The notes below the pieces were generated by a model. That model saw nothing but the letters and a program-made list of their open reading frames with translations, was not told where the DNA came from and ran no database searches. Shown here in pieces: positions 56,006 to 64,000 of a stretch of DNA of 64,000 nucleotides. Each line of letters begins with the position of its first letter. Positions within the stretch are counted from its first letter, which is position 1. Position numbers and translations under genes: made by a program. Source of the DNA: Verrucomicrobiaceae bacterium. GTDB lineage: Bacteria; Verrucomicrobiota; Verrucomicrobiia; Verrucomicrobiales; Akkermansiaceae. The DNA lies in NCBI GenBank assembly GCA_027491155.1, contig JAIXWR010000035.1, positions 62,001 to 126,000 of the forward strand. The letters are read 5' to 3'.

Positions 56006-57730
56006 CTAAAAAGAAGATCCTTTGACCCCGGCGAAGCGGCGGCCGAGTTCCTGCATCGAGAACTCGGTCAGGGTGGGACGCCCGTCCGGGGCGCAGTAGG
56101 GCAGTTCGCAGCGGAAGAGCACCTCCAGCAAGGACATCGCCTCCTGGGGCCGGTTCGCTTCCATCAGGCCGGCGCGGCGGGCCAGCGAGCGGGCCAGCAC
56201 CTCGTAGGCAAGCCGGGCACCGGGAGACTGACCGGCGGCGAGGTCGTCGAGCAGGCCGGTCAGGAACCCGCGGGCGTCGCCGGGGTGAAGAAACACCGGC
56301 AAGGAGCCGATCCTCAGGGTTCCGGAGCCGAAATCCTCCAGTTCGATCCCCGCCCGGGCGAATTCGTCGCGATGCCGCAAGGCCAGCTCGCATTCCCGCG
56401 GACCGGGCTCCAGCAGCACCGGCACCAGCAGCGACTGGCTTTCCACCCCGCGCCCGGCGGCGTCGTGGAGCCAGCGCTCGTAGAGGATCCGCTCCCGCGC
56501 CGCCCTCGGATCGAGCAATACCAGACCGTCGCCGGACTCCAGCACCGCATAACGGTCGTGCAGGCTTCCCACGTAGCGGAACGGAAGCGGCGGGCTCTCC
56601 GGGGTGGCATCGGCCACGACCGGCGCCGGGATATCGAGTTCCCGCTGGACCGGCAATGAAGCCGGCCAGATGCGGGGCGCGGCCAGCGGGACGGTCTGCG
56701 GCCGCACCGGGACCGGTGACGCGGGCCTGCGGGCGGGCTCGGCGCGGGTCAAACCCTCGCGCACCGCGGTCGCAAGCACCTCCCGCAATTCATGCGGCCG
56801 GTGCAGGCGGATCTCCCGCTTGGCCGGGTGGACGTTGACGTCGACCAGCGAAGGCTCGAGATCGATCCACAGCCAGGCGCAGGGGTGCAGGCCGTCCGCC
56901 AGCGCCCCGCGGAAGCCCTCGGCCAGGCCACGGGAGATGGCGGAATCCTCGACCGGCCGGCCGTTGAGAAAGACGCACTGGTGGCGGCGACCCTTGCGGG
57001 CATGCGCGGCCGGCAGGATGAAGCCTTCCACCGCGATCCCGTTGCCATGGGTCAGCGGCAGGACCACGAGCTCCCGCCCGACCTCGGTGCCGGTCATCCA
57101 GCGCACCCGGTCGAGCCGCGACATCCCGCCCGGGAGGTCGAACACCTCGCGCTCGTCCTTGCGAAAGCGGAAGCGCACCGAGGCGGCGGCCAGCGCGTGC
57201 AGCCGGAGCTGGTGCTCGATGTGGGCGGCCTCGGTGGTCTCGGCCCGCAGGAACTTCCGGCGCGCCGGGACATTGAAGAAGAGGTCTTTGACCTCCACTG
57301 TGGTCCCGGGAGCACATCCGGCTTCGCGGACATCCCGGATCACCCCGCCTTCCACCGCGATCTCGGTGCCGGCCATTTGATCCGGCTCGCGGGTGATCAG
57401 GCGGAAACGCGAGACGCTGGCAATGCTCGGCACCGCCTCGCCGCGGAAGCCCAGCGTGCGGATCGAGGCCAGCCCGGCGGAGTCGGAAAGCTTGCTGGTG
57501 GCGTGGCGCTCCAGGCTCAGCAGGGCGTCGTCGCGCGACATCCCCGAGCCGTTGTCGATCACCCGCAGCAGGGCCGCGCCGCCGCGGCGGATCTCGACGA
57601 GGATCTCCCCCGCCCCGGCGTCGAGGCTGTTTTCGACCAGCTCTTTCACCGCGCTGGCCGGCCGCTCGACCACCTCGCCCGCCGCCACCTGGCTGGCGAG
57701 GATTTCCGGGAGGATGCGGATGCGAGGCAC
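56006..57730 (-). CDS. mutL: DNA mismatch repair protein MutL
   Basis: The 574-residue product starts at a GTG. The N-terminal GHKL ATPase is intact: VAAGEVVERPASAVKELVENSLDAGA, DNGSGM, HATSKL, GFRGEA and, further on, NVHPAKREIR. The C-terminal domain is present, but the endonuclease site, DQHAxxExxxxE in nuclease-active MutL, here reads DPRAARERILYE at 407-418, and the distal zinc motif reads CAPDGRP at 546-552. MutL links MutS to downstream repair steps. The incomplete metal site suggests a nuclease-poor form. It is divergent from the IscA-type gene. Confidence 0.95.
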   Translation of the reverse strand: MPRIRILPEILASQVAAGEVVERPASAVKELVENSLDAGAGEILVEIRRGGAALLRVIDNGSGMSRDDALLSLERHATSKLSDSAGLASIRTLGFRGEAVPSIASVSRFRLITREPDQMAGTEIAVEGGVIRDVREAGCAPGTTVEVKDLFFNVPARRKFLRAETTEAAHIEHQLRLHALAAASVRFRFRKDEREVFDLPGGMSRLDRVRWMTGTEVGRELVVLPLTHGNGIAVEGFILPAAHARKGRRHQCVFLNGRPVEDSAISRGLAEGFRGALADGLHPCAWLWIDLEPSLVDVNVHPAKREIRLHRPHELREVLATAVREGLTRAEPARRPASPVPVRPQTVPLAAPRIWPASLPVQRELDIPAPVVADATPESPPLPFRYVGSLHDRYAVLESGDGLVLLDPRAARERILYERWLHDAAGRGVESQSLLVPVLLEPGPRECELALRHRDEFARAGIELEDFGSGTLRIGSLPVFLHPGDARGFLTGLLDDLAAGQSPGARLAYEVLARSLARRAGLMEANRPQEAMSLLEVLFRCELPYCAPDGRPTLTEFSMQELGRRFAGVKGSSF

Positions 57731-57827
57731 GGGACGAGGGTGAAGTTCCAAGGGAGAAGTTCCAAGTGCCAAGACGGCGCTCTTTTTTGGCTCGCCCCCT
57801 GCCGCCCCTGCCGTATCAGTCGCGCAG

Positions 57828-58193
57828 ATGATCACCGTCACCGACAAAGCCGCGGGCGAGCTGAAGGCACTGCTGGAACGCAAGGGCGCCGGACCGGAAC
57901 TCGGGCTCCGGCTCGCGGTCCGCAAGGGCGGCTGCGCAGGCTGGCAGTATGTGATGGAAGTCGCCGCCGCGGAGGAAGGCGACACCGTGACCGAGATCCC
58001 CGGCGGCCGGGTCATCGTCGCCGCCGACAGCATCGGCAAGCTGGCCGGCTGCCGCCTGGACTACACCGACGACCTTTCGGACGCCGGCTTCCGCATCGAC
58101 AATCCGAACGCCGCCCGCTCCTGCGGCTGCGGCACCTCGTTCGAAACCGCCACCGAACCCACGCCGGAGCCCGAGGACTGCGGCAAGAACTGA
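57828..58193 (+). CDS. HesB/IscA-family iron-sulfur cluster carrier
   Basis: The 121-residue product has the A-type carrier fold with the three cluster cysteines: GGCAGWQY (Cys36) and CGCGTSF near residue 99-101, as in ErpA/IscA/SufA. It carries and delivers Fe-S clusters to apoproteins. The acidic tail (PTPEPEDCGKN) is extra. It is divergent from mutL, with a 97-bp gap, and its stop TGA shares its last base with the ATG of the next gene, so it is translationally coupled to that membrane protein. Which of the IscA subtypes it is cannot be decided. Confidence 0.92.
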   Translation: MITVTDKAAGELKALLERKGAGPELGLRLAVRKGGCAGWQYVMEVAAAEEGDTVTEIPGGRVIVAADSIGKLAGCRLDYTDDLSDAGFRIDNPNAARSCGCGTSFETATEPTPEPEDCGKN

Positions 58194-58948
58194 TGCGCCG
58201 CGACAAGGAACCCCCGCCGAAGAAACGAGCGCCCGCCTACTACTGGTGGACCCTGGCGAACGTGCTGGCCCTCTGCCTGGCGGTGGTGAGCTGGCTGATG
58301 TGCCTTCACGTCTTCAAGCACCCCGAGATCCCGCGGAACTACGAGATCCTGCGAAAGCTCGGCCGCACCGAGCCGCCCAAGCCGCTGACCGAAATGGAGG
58401 CCCCGCCCGGCGAAGCGGCCGATCCTCGCGCCTTCTACCGGCGCTACGCCGGCCTCGGTGAGGACGAACTCCAGCGGCTCAACGCGGCCCTGATGCGCAA
58501 CTACCTCCTCAACCTCAAGGAGCCGAAGCTGATCCAGTACGCCGAAGGCAACTACAAGGTCCAGCAGGTCCGGCGCCTCGGTGAAGGCGACCTCTTCCAC
58601 CCGGGATTCGCCGTGCGGGCCCAGGCGATGATCGCGCCGGACGAGTTCAGCGAACCGGCGCCGTGGCCCGTCCTGATCGAATACCTCTTCCCCACCGCCG
58701 ACGATCTTGCGGCCACCTGGATCGCCCCCGGCGACTTGCTCGCGGTGTCGAAGTTCCCCAACTGCGCGATGCTGGTCCACGTGGCGAAGATCGACGGCGG
58801 CGACACACCCGTCGTCTGCCTGACCGTCGCGCCGATCGCCTTCGGCAGCTTCAAGGCGGGCAAGAACCGCAAGTTCGAGCTGCAAGCCCCGGGCTCGCTC
58901 AATCCCGCCGGCCCGCTGCCGGTCTTCCCGTTGGAGCAGGAAGACTGA
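58193..58948 (+). CDS. Membrane-anchored protein coupled to the IscA-type gene
   Basis: The 251-residue product has one N-terminal membrane helix (residues 17-40, WWTLANVLALCLAVVSWLMCL) and a soluble domain with ELQRLNAALMRNYLLNLKEP, VRAQAMIAPDEFSEPAPWPV, WIAPGDLLAVSKFPNCAMLVHVA and VCLTVAPIAFGSFKAG. No known family is recognised. The ATG shares one base with the stop of the iron-sulfur carrier gene (TGATG), so the pair is coupled, though a shared function is not implied. The stop is 15 bp from that of the convergent gpmI gene. Confidence 0.7.
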   Translation: MRRDKEPPPKKRAPAYYWWTLANVLALCLAVVSWLMCLHVFKHPEIPRNYEILRKLGRTEPPKPLTEMEAPPGEAADPRAFYRRYAGLGEDELQRLNAALMRNYLLNLKEPKLIQYAEGNYKVQQVRRLGEGDLFHPGFAVRAQAMIAPDEFSEPAPWPVLIEYLFPTADDLAATWIAPGDLLAVSKFPNCAMLVHVAKIDGGDTPVVCLTVAPIAFGSFKAGKNRKFELQAPGSLNPAGPLPVFPLEQED

Positions 58949-58963
58949 ACCCGCCGGCAGCCC

Positions 58964-60508
58964 TCACTTCGCCTTCTCCAAGAGCGAGCGGCCGGTCATC
59001 TCCTTCGGCTTCGGCAGGCCCAGCATCCCCAGCAAGGTCGGCGCGACATCGGCCAGGATGCCGTCCTCGACCTCATACTTGCCGGCGTCCGCCGCTACGT
59101 AAACCAGGTGCACCGGATTCGTGGTGTGCGCGGTGTTCGGCGAACCGTCGGCATTGATCATGAACTCGCAGTTGCCGTGGTCCGCGGTGATCAGCAGCTT
59201 GCCGCCAAGCCGCAGGGTCTCCTCGACCACCGCCTTGACGTCGGCGTCGATCGTCTCGCAGGCCTTGATCGCCGCCTCGACCACGCCGGTGTGGCCGACC
59301 ATGTCGGGGTTGGCGAAGTTGAGGATCACGAGGTCGTAGTTCTTGAGCTGGTCCACCACCGTCCGGGTGACCTCCTCCGCGCTCATCTGGGGCTTGAGGT
59401 CGTAGGTCGCCACGTCCTTGGGCGATGGGATGATGTAGCGGTCCTCGCCCTTGAACGGCTTCTCGATGCCGCCGTTGAAGAAATAGGTCACGTGCGGGTA
59501 TTTCTCCGTCTCGGCGATCCGCATCTGGTTTTTCTTCGCCTTCGCCACCGTCTCGCCGAGGCCCATCTTGAGCTTGTCGGGCCCGAAGATGACGTCGCAC
59601 TTATAATTCGCGTCGTACTGGGTCAGCGTGACGTAGTGCACCTTCGGCCGGCGACCGGCCTTGAAATGCTTGAACGGACCCTCGGTCAGGAAGGTCTCGG
59701 AAAGCTGCCGAACGCGGTCGGCGCGGAAGTTGAAGAACAGGACCACGTCGCCGTCGCGCACCAGCTTCTTGCCCGGCGTCTCGAACACCATCGGCAGCAG
59801 GAACTCGTCGGTCTTGCTGTCCTCGTAGGCCTCGGCCACGGCTTCGGAGGGCAGCACGTCCTTCGGCTCGCCGATGCCGTGCACGATGGCGTCCCAAGCG
59901 AGCTTCGTCCGCTCCCAGCGCTTGTCGCGGTCCATCGCGTAGTAGCGTCCGGTGATCGTGGCGATCCGCGCGCCGTGCTTCGCGATCTCGTCCTCGACCT
60001 TGGAAATGAAGCCGGCACCGCCGGTCGGCGAAGTGTCGCGGCCGTCGGTGATGGCGTGGACCATGATGTCGTCGACCCCCGCCGCCTTGGCCATCGCGAC
60101 CATCGCGCACAGGTGGTCCTGGTGGGAGTGGACGCCGCCGTCGGAAAGCAGGCCGAGGAAATGCAGCCGCTTGCCCTTGGCCGCGGCGAGGGCCTTTTTG
60201 AAGGTCTTGTTTTTCGCCAGGCTACCTTCCTCGATCGCCTTGTTGATGCGCGTCAGGTCCTGATAGACGATACGCCCCGCGCCGAGGTTGAGGTGGCCGA
60301 CCTCGGAATTCCCCATTTGCCCGGCGGGCAGACCGACATCCAGCCCCGAAGCGCTGAGGAAACCCTTCGGATACTGCTCCAGCATCGCGTCGTGGAAGGG
60401 AGTCTTGGCGAGCAAGGTCGCGTTGCCGTCCTTTTTCGCCGTCTTCTTCCCTCCGGGGTTCACACCCCAGCCGTCGCGAATGATGAGAACCACCGGTTTC
60501 TTGGCCAT
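58964..60508 (-). CDS. gpmI: 2,3-bisphosphoglycerate-independent phosphoglycerate mutase
   Basis: The 514-residue product is a full iPGM. It has metal- and phospho-site motifs RDGWG, catalytic Ser68 in PAGQMGNSEVGH, HFLGLLSDGGVHSHQDHL, AITDGRDT, RADRVRQL, NFANPDMVGHTGV and the C-terminal LLITADHGNCE with AHTTNPVH. It interconverts 3- and 2-phosphoglycerate in glycolysis with two manganese ions and no cofactor. The ATG at 60508 begins MAKKPVVLIIRDGWG. It stands alone between a convergent and a divergent gene. Confidence 0.97.
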   Translation of the reverse strand: MAKKPVVLIIRDGWGVNPGGKKTAKKDGNATLLAKTPFHDAMLEQYPKGFLSASGLDVGLPAGQMGNSEVGHLNLGAGRIVYQDLTRINKAIEEGSLAKNKTFKKALAAAKGKRLHFLGLLSDGGVHSHQDHLCAMVAMAKAAGVDDIMVHAITDGRDTSPTGGAGFISKVEDEIAKHGARIATITGRYYAMDRDKRWERTKLAWDAIVHGIGEPKDVLPSEAVAEAYEDSKTDEFLLPMVFETPGKKLVRDGDVVLFFNFRADRVRQLSETFLTEGPFKHFKAGRRPKVHYVTLTQYDANYKCDVIFGPDKLKMGLGETVAKAKKNQMRIAETEKYPHVTYFFNGGIEKPFKGEDRYIIPSPKDVATYDLKPQMSAEEVTRTVVDQLKNYDLVILNFANPDMVGHTGVVEAAIKACETIDADVKAVVEETLRLGGKLLITADHGNCEFMINADGSPNTAHTTNPVHLVYVAADAGKYEVEDGILADVAPTLLGMLGLPKPKEMTGRSLLEKAK

Positions 60509-60717
60509 GACGGGCCGCGTTTAACGGTCCCCAAGCCCCCCGTCCAGCGGCGATTCCGCGTCCTTTCGGCCGCATGGGAAAGGAGCAGCCGCATTACCCG
60601 AGGACAATCATCCGGGAGCGGAACCCGAATTCCCGATGCCCCCCGGCGCGGGCTTTTGGCTGGCCAGCGGACCCCGGGCCTGATTGGAAAGCCGCGCGGA
60701 CGCTCCGTTTCGCGACG

Positions 60718-62616
60718 ATGAACAGCCCCACCGCCGGACACACCGGCCGCCAGCCCCAGCTTGCCGCCGCGACCCTTGCGGCCCTCGGCATCGTATTCGG
60801 CGACATCGGCACCAGTCCGCTTTACGCGTTCCGAGCCTGCTTTTCCGGCGAACACGGGGCCCCGATCGATCCCGCCAATCTCGTCGGCGCGGCGTCCCTG
60901 ATCGTCTGGTCGCTGATCCTGGTGGTGTCGGTGAAATACCTCTTCATCATCCTGCGCCTCGACAACCGTGGCGAAGGCGGGATCCTCGCCCTCTCGGCCC
61001 TGATCCGCTCCGGCGCGCGCCGTCTGGGAGGAAAGGACCCGAAGTCCGTCCTCTACCTCGGGCTGGCGGGCGCGGCATTGATCTACGCCGACGGCATGCT
61101 GACCCCGGCGATCTCCGTGCTCAGCGCCGTCGAAGGACTTTCGGTCAGCGCTCCGGTGGTGGCGGGCTGGATCCTCCCGATCTGCGTGGCGATCCTCGTC
61201 CTGCTCTTCACCATCCAGCGCCACGGCACCGGAAAGGTCGGCGTTCTTTTCGGCCCGGTGGTCCTGCTCTGGTTCTTCACGCTCGGTGCCCTGGGCATCC
61301 GGGCCGTGATCCAGCAACCGGTCGTCCTGCAGGGGCTCAGCCCGCATGCCGGCCTGATGTTCCTGATCCATGAATGGCACCACGCGTTCCCGCTGCTGGC
61401 CTCGGTCTTCCTCGCGGTGACCGGCGGCGAGGCCCTCTACGCGGACCTCGGCCACTTCGGGATCAAACCGATCCGTGTCGCCTGGTTCACCGTGGTGTTC
61501 CCGGGCCTCGCGCTCAACTACCTCGGCCAGGCCGCCCTGCTGACGGGAGATCCCACGGCCATCACCAATCCCTTCTTCCTGCTCGCCCCCGAGGTCCTCC
61601 GGCTGCCGCTGACCATCCTGGCCACCGGTGCCGCGATCATTGCCAGCCAGGCCCTGATTTCCGGCGCCTATTCGCTGACCACCCAGGCGATCCAACTGGG
61701 CTGTCTTCCGCGGGTCCGGATCCGCTACACTTCCCAGCACTCGGCGGGACAGGTCTACGTGCCGGCGGTCAACCACCTTCTGGCCGTCGCCTGCATCATC
61801 CTCGTCCTCACCTTCCGCAGTTCCTCCGCGCTCGAAGGCGCCTACGGCATCGCCATTGCGTTGACGATGACCATCACCTCGCTGCTGTTCTACTCCGCGG
61901 CGATTACCGTCTGGGGCTGGAGCAAGGGACGGGCGCTGCTGGTCACCCTGCTCTTCCTGGCGGTCGACGGAGCCTTCCTCGCGGCCAATACCCACAAGAT
62001 CATGGAAGGCGGCTGGCTGCCGCTGGTCGTCGGCAGCGCGATCTACTTCATCATGCTCACCTGGATCTGGGGACGCGCCCGGCTCTACGCACGGCTGTCC
62101 CGCGAATCGCTGCCGGTCCAGGCCCTGCTGGACGATATCGAGCGCGGAAGCATCCACCGCGTTTCCGGCACCGCGGTCTACATGAGCGGTCGCGACGACA
62201 CCGTGCCCACCGCCTTGCTCCACAACCTGAAGCACAACCAGGTGCTGCACGAGAAGGTCATCCTCCTCCACGTCCACACGCTCGACCAGCCCTACTCCGA
62301 CCCCTCCGATTCCGCCTTCCACACGGACCTCGGCGGCGGTCTCCACCGGGTCCGCCTCAGTTTTGGATTCGCGGAAACGCCGGACGTACCCGAAGCGCTC
62401 AAGACCCGCCTGCCGGAGGCCGTCCGCTTCAGCCCGGGCAAGGCCACCTATATCCTCGGCCGCGAAACCTACGGCGTCGGGGTCAATGCCAGCCTGCTCG
62501 ACCGGCTGCGCCTCGTCCTTTTCGCCGCGATGGCCCGCAACGCCTCCCCCGCCACCGCCTACTTCCGCCTGCCGCCCGGCCGCGTGGTCGAACTCGGCGC
62601 GCAGATCACGCTTTAA
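60718..62616 (+). CDS. kup: Kup-family potassium uptake transporter
   Basis: The 632-residue product has twelve membrane helices and the Kup signatures: GIVFGDIGTSPLYAFRACF at the N-terminus, LDNRGEGGILAL, ALIYADGMLTPAISVLSAVEGL, GGEALYADLGHFG and LNYLGQAALL. A cytosolic C-terminal tail has RVSGTAVYMSGRDDTVP and HEKVILLHVHT. It imports potassium in symport with protons. The ATG at 60718 gives the canonical start; upstream in-frame codons are not conserved. It is followed 9 bp later by the convergent truA gene. The proton gradient it uses may be supported by the pyrophosphatase. Confidence 0.95.
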   Translation: MNSPTAGHTGRQPQLAAATLAALGIVFGDIGTSPLYAFRACFSGEHGAPIDPANLVGAASLIVWSLILVVSVKYLFIILRLDNRGEGGILALSALIRSGARRLGGKDPKSVLYLGLAGAALIYADGMLTPAISVLSAVEGLSVSAPVVAGWILPICVAILVLLFTIQRHGTGKVGVLFGPVVLLWFFTLGALGIRAVIQQPVVLQGLSPHAGLMFLIHEWHHAFPLLASVFLAVTGGEALYADLGHFGIKPIRVAWFTVVFPGLALNYLGQAALLTGDPTAITNPFFLLAPEVLRLPLTILATGAAIIASQALISGAYSLTTQAIQLGCLPRVRIRYTSQHSAGQVYVPAVNHLLAVACIILVLTFRSSSALEGAYGIAIALTMTITSLLFYSAAITVWGWSKGRALLVTLLFLAVDGAFLAANTHKIMEGGWLPLVVGSAIYFIMLTWIWGRARLYARLSRESLPVQALLDDIERGSIHRVSGTAVYMSGRDDTVPTALLHNLKHNQVLHEKVILLHVHTLDQPYSDPSDSAFHTDLGGGLHRVRLSFGFAETPDVPEALKTRLPEAVRFSPGKATYILGRETYGVGVNASLLDRLRLVLFAAMARNASPATAYFRLPPGRVVELGAQITL

Positions 62617-62625
62617 CCGGCGTCT

Positions 62626-63384
62626 TCAGGCGTAGTCCACCGACTCCAGGAACAGCCCGTCCGCCGGAGCGCACAGCGGGCTTTTCCCGAAGGGCAGCCC
62701 GGGCTGCTGGTCCAGAAGCTCCGCCACCTGGTCCACCCGCAGGCGTCCCTGCGCCGCCTGCACCGCGGCCCCGGTCATCAGTCGCACCATCTTGTAAAGG
62801 AATCCCTCCCCGCGGTAGCGCAGCCGCCAGCCCCATTCGATCTCCTCCAGCTCGACCCGCGTCACCGTCCGCACGAAGCTCGTCTCCTCGGTCTCGTTGC
62901 CCCGCCGCGCGCCGAATGCCTCGAAATCATGCCGGCCTTCGAACAAGGCCAGCGCTTCCCGCAGCGTGTAGGGATCGAGCTGCCGCGGCAGGTGCCAGGC
63001 CCGCCCGGCGCGGAACGGCGACAGCACCGGCTCGGTCGAAAGGTCGTAGCGGTAGGTCTTGCCCGTCGCGGAAAAGCGCGCGTGGAAGTCCGCCGCCACC
63101 TCCTCGCAAGCCATCACCCGCAGGGCGGCCGGCAGCTTCGTGTTGAGCGCCGGCACCCAGTTGAAGGGATTCATCGTAATCCCCTCCGGCACGTCGAAAT
63201 GCACCACCTGCGCCAGCGCGTGCACCCCGGCATCGGTCCGGCCGGAACCCTGGACCCGCACCGGCTGCTTGGCCGTCTCCGCGATCGCCCGCTCCAGATG
63301 GTCCTGCACCGTGTTCCCCTCCGGCTGCGACTGCCAGCCCTCCAGCCCCGCCCCGTCGTAGGCGATCGTCAATTTCAAGCGCAC
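62626..63384 (-). CDS. truA: tRNA pseudouridine(38-40) synthase
   Basis: From the GTG at 63384 the product is 252 residues, beginning with the classic MRLKLTIAYDG. It has the catalytic Asp51 in QGSGRTDAGVHA, the tRNA-binding RYDLSTEPVLSPF and FLYKMVRLMTGA segments, and the C-terminal CAPADGLFLESVDYA. TruA makes pseudouridine at positions 38-40 of the anticodon stem-loop of many tRNAs. A GTG six codons upstream (63402) is an alternative start. It is convergent with kup and divergent from the next gene. Confidence 0.95.
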   Translation of the reverse strand: MRLKLTIAYDGAGLEGWQSQPEGNTVQDHLERAIAETAKQPVRVQGSGRTDAGVHALAQVVHFDVPEGITMNPFNWVPALNTKLPAALRVMACEEVAADFHARFSATGKTYRYDLSTEPVLSPFRAGRAWHLPRQLDPYTLREALALFEGRHDFEAFGARRGNETEETSFVRTVTRVELEEIEWGWRLRYRGEGFLYKMVRLMTGAAVQAAQGRLRVDQVAELLDQQPGLPFGKSPLCAPADGLFLESVDYA

Positions 63385-63472
63385 CCCCGCAGCCTGCCCC
63401 ACCCGCCCGCCGGGTCAATCGCCGGATGAGGCCGACCTTGCCCGCGCCGCGGCGCTGGCCTAACACCGTCCC

Positions 63473-64000
63473 GTGACCGATGCCCGCGATGCCGCCGTTT
63501 CGCTCGCCCGCCGCTTGAAAGAGGCCGGGCACCAGGCGCTGTTCGCCGGCGGCTGCGTCCGCGACCGCCTGCTGGGCAAGGAGCCCAAGGACTACGACAT
63601 CGCCACCTCCGCCACCCCGGCCCAGGTGACGCGGCTCTTCCCCGGCTCCAACGAGGTCGGCGCCCACTTCGGCGTGGTCATCGCGAAATGCCGCGGACAC
63701 CACGTCGAGATCGCCACCTTCCGCACCGACGGCTCCTACCGCGACGGCCGGCGGCCGGACTCCGTCACCTTCTCCACGCCGGAGGAAGACGCCCGGCGCC
63801 GCGACTTCACCATCAACGGCCTGTTCGAGGACCCCGCGACCGGCGAGCTGATCGACCACGTCGGCGGCCGCGCCGACCTCGACGCCCGCGTGCTGCGCGC
63901 CATCGGCAGCCCCGCCGACCGCTTCGCGGAGGACTCCCTGCGCCTCCTCCGCGCCGTCCGTTTCGCCGTCACGCTCGGCTTTGAAATCGAGCCCGCCACC
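63473..64000 (+). CDS. CCA tRNA nucleotidyltransferase / poly(A) polymerase family, 3' end outside window
   Basis: The frame is open from a GTG at 63473 to the window end, giving the first 176 residues. It has the class II nucleotidyltransferase signature LFAGGCVRDRLLGKEPKDYDIATSATP with catalytic Asp40 and Asp42, then FGVVIAKCRGHHVEIATFR, and RRRDFTINGLF and RFAEDSLRLLRAVRFA, as in CCA-adding enzymes and poly(A) polymerases. It adds CCA to tRNA 3' ends or A tails to RNA; the two cannot be separated from this part. It is divergent from truA. Confidence 0.92.
   Translation, partial: MTDARDAAVSLARRLKEAGHQALFAGGCVRDRLLGKEPKDYDIATSATPAQVTRLFPGSNEVGAHFGVVIAKCRGHHVEIATFRTDGSYRDGRRPDSVTFSTPEEDARRRDFTINGLFEDPATGELIDHVGGRADLDARVLRAIGSPADRFAEDSLRLLRAVRFAVTLGFEIEPAT

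Overview
This 64 kb GC-rich window reads as ordinary bacterial chromosome, with no rRNA, tRNA, insertion sequence, prophage or CRISPR array that I could see. The gene content points to the Verrucomicrobiota, most likely a Luteolibacter- or Haloferula-like member of the Verrucomicrobiaceae. The signs are many secreted lineage-type proteins (PQQ/BamB-like propeller, tricorn-like peptidase, a pseudopilin cassette with large secreted partners, DUF4139 and FN3 proteins), a type B succinate dehydrogenase, a membrane pyrophosphatase and frequent GTG starts. The placement is inference from gene content, not a phylogeny.

Layout. 0-8 kb: the end of a TPR protein, small membrane proteins (TM2, DUF4190), a Dabb-domain protein, a PQQ-type propeller, a Tat-exported metallo-beta-lactamase-fold hydrolase and a secreted metzincin-like protease with an NPCBM-type tail. 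8-10 kb: rpsB and tsf with promoter, leader hairpin and terminators. 10-12.7 kb: an acetyl-CoA hydrolase/transferase fused to a GNAT domain, translationally coupled to an AcuC-type deacetylase. 12.8-19 kb: DUF4139 protein, tag, a two-component pair, an FN3 protein and uvrC. 19-23 kb: an ExbB-ExbD-TPR operon. 23-27.6 kb: hppA, a small zinc-ribbon membrane protein, an ogt-alkB pair and a PDZ protein. 27.6-32.2 kb: dacB, gspF and gspE, transcribed gspE first. 32.4-35.9 kb: the circularly permuted ATP-grasp, alpha-E and transglutaminase set. 36-43.6 kb: an orphan peptide-ABC ATPase and the sdhC-sdhA / sdhB genes, separated by two opposite-strand genes. 44-48 kb: tricorn-like protease and a coiled-coil zinc-ribbon protein. 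48-54.5 kb: a minus-strand pseudopilin/secreted-protein cassette preceded by a large nested inverted repeat. 54.8-64 kb: an RlpA-like secreted protein, mutL, an IscA-type protein, gpmI, kup, truA and the start of a CCA/poly(A) polymerase gene.

Common themes are DNA repair (tag, uvrC, ogt, alkB, mutL), energy and ion handling (succinate dehydrogenase, H+-pyrophosphatase, Kup, ExbBD) and cell-envelope/secretion functions (GspE/F, PBP4, pseudopilins, TPR proteins). Three different kinds of extragenic hairpin repeat lie at gene ends: 40-bp tandem units at 5811-5930 with a single copy at 3311-3350, a paired REP-like element at 14281-14390 and 36857-36964, and an inverted pair at 9776-9920. The least explained material is the pseudopilin cassette with its structured leader, these repeats, and the acetyltransferase/deacetylase pair.
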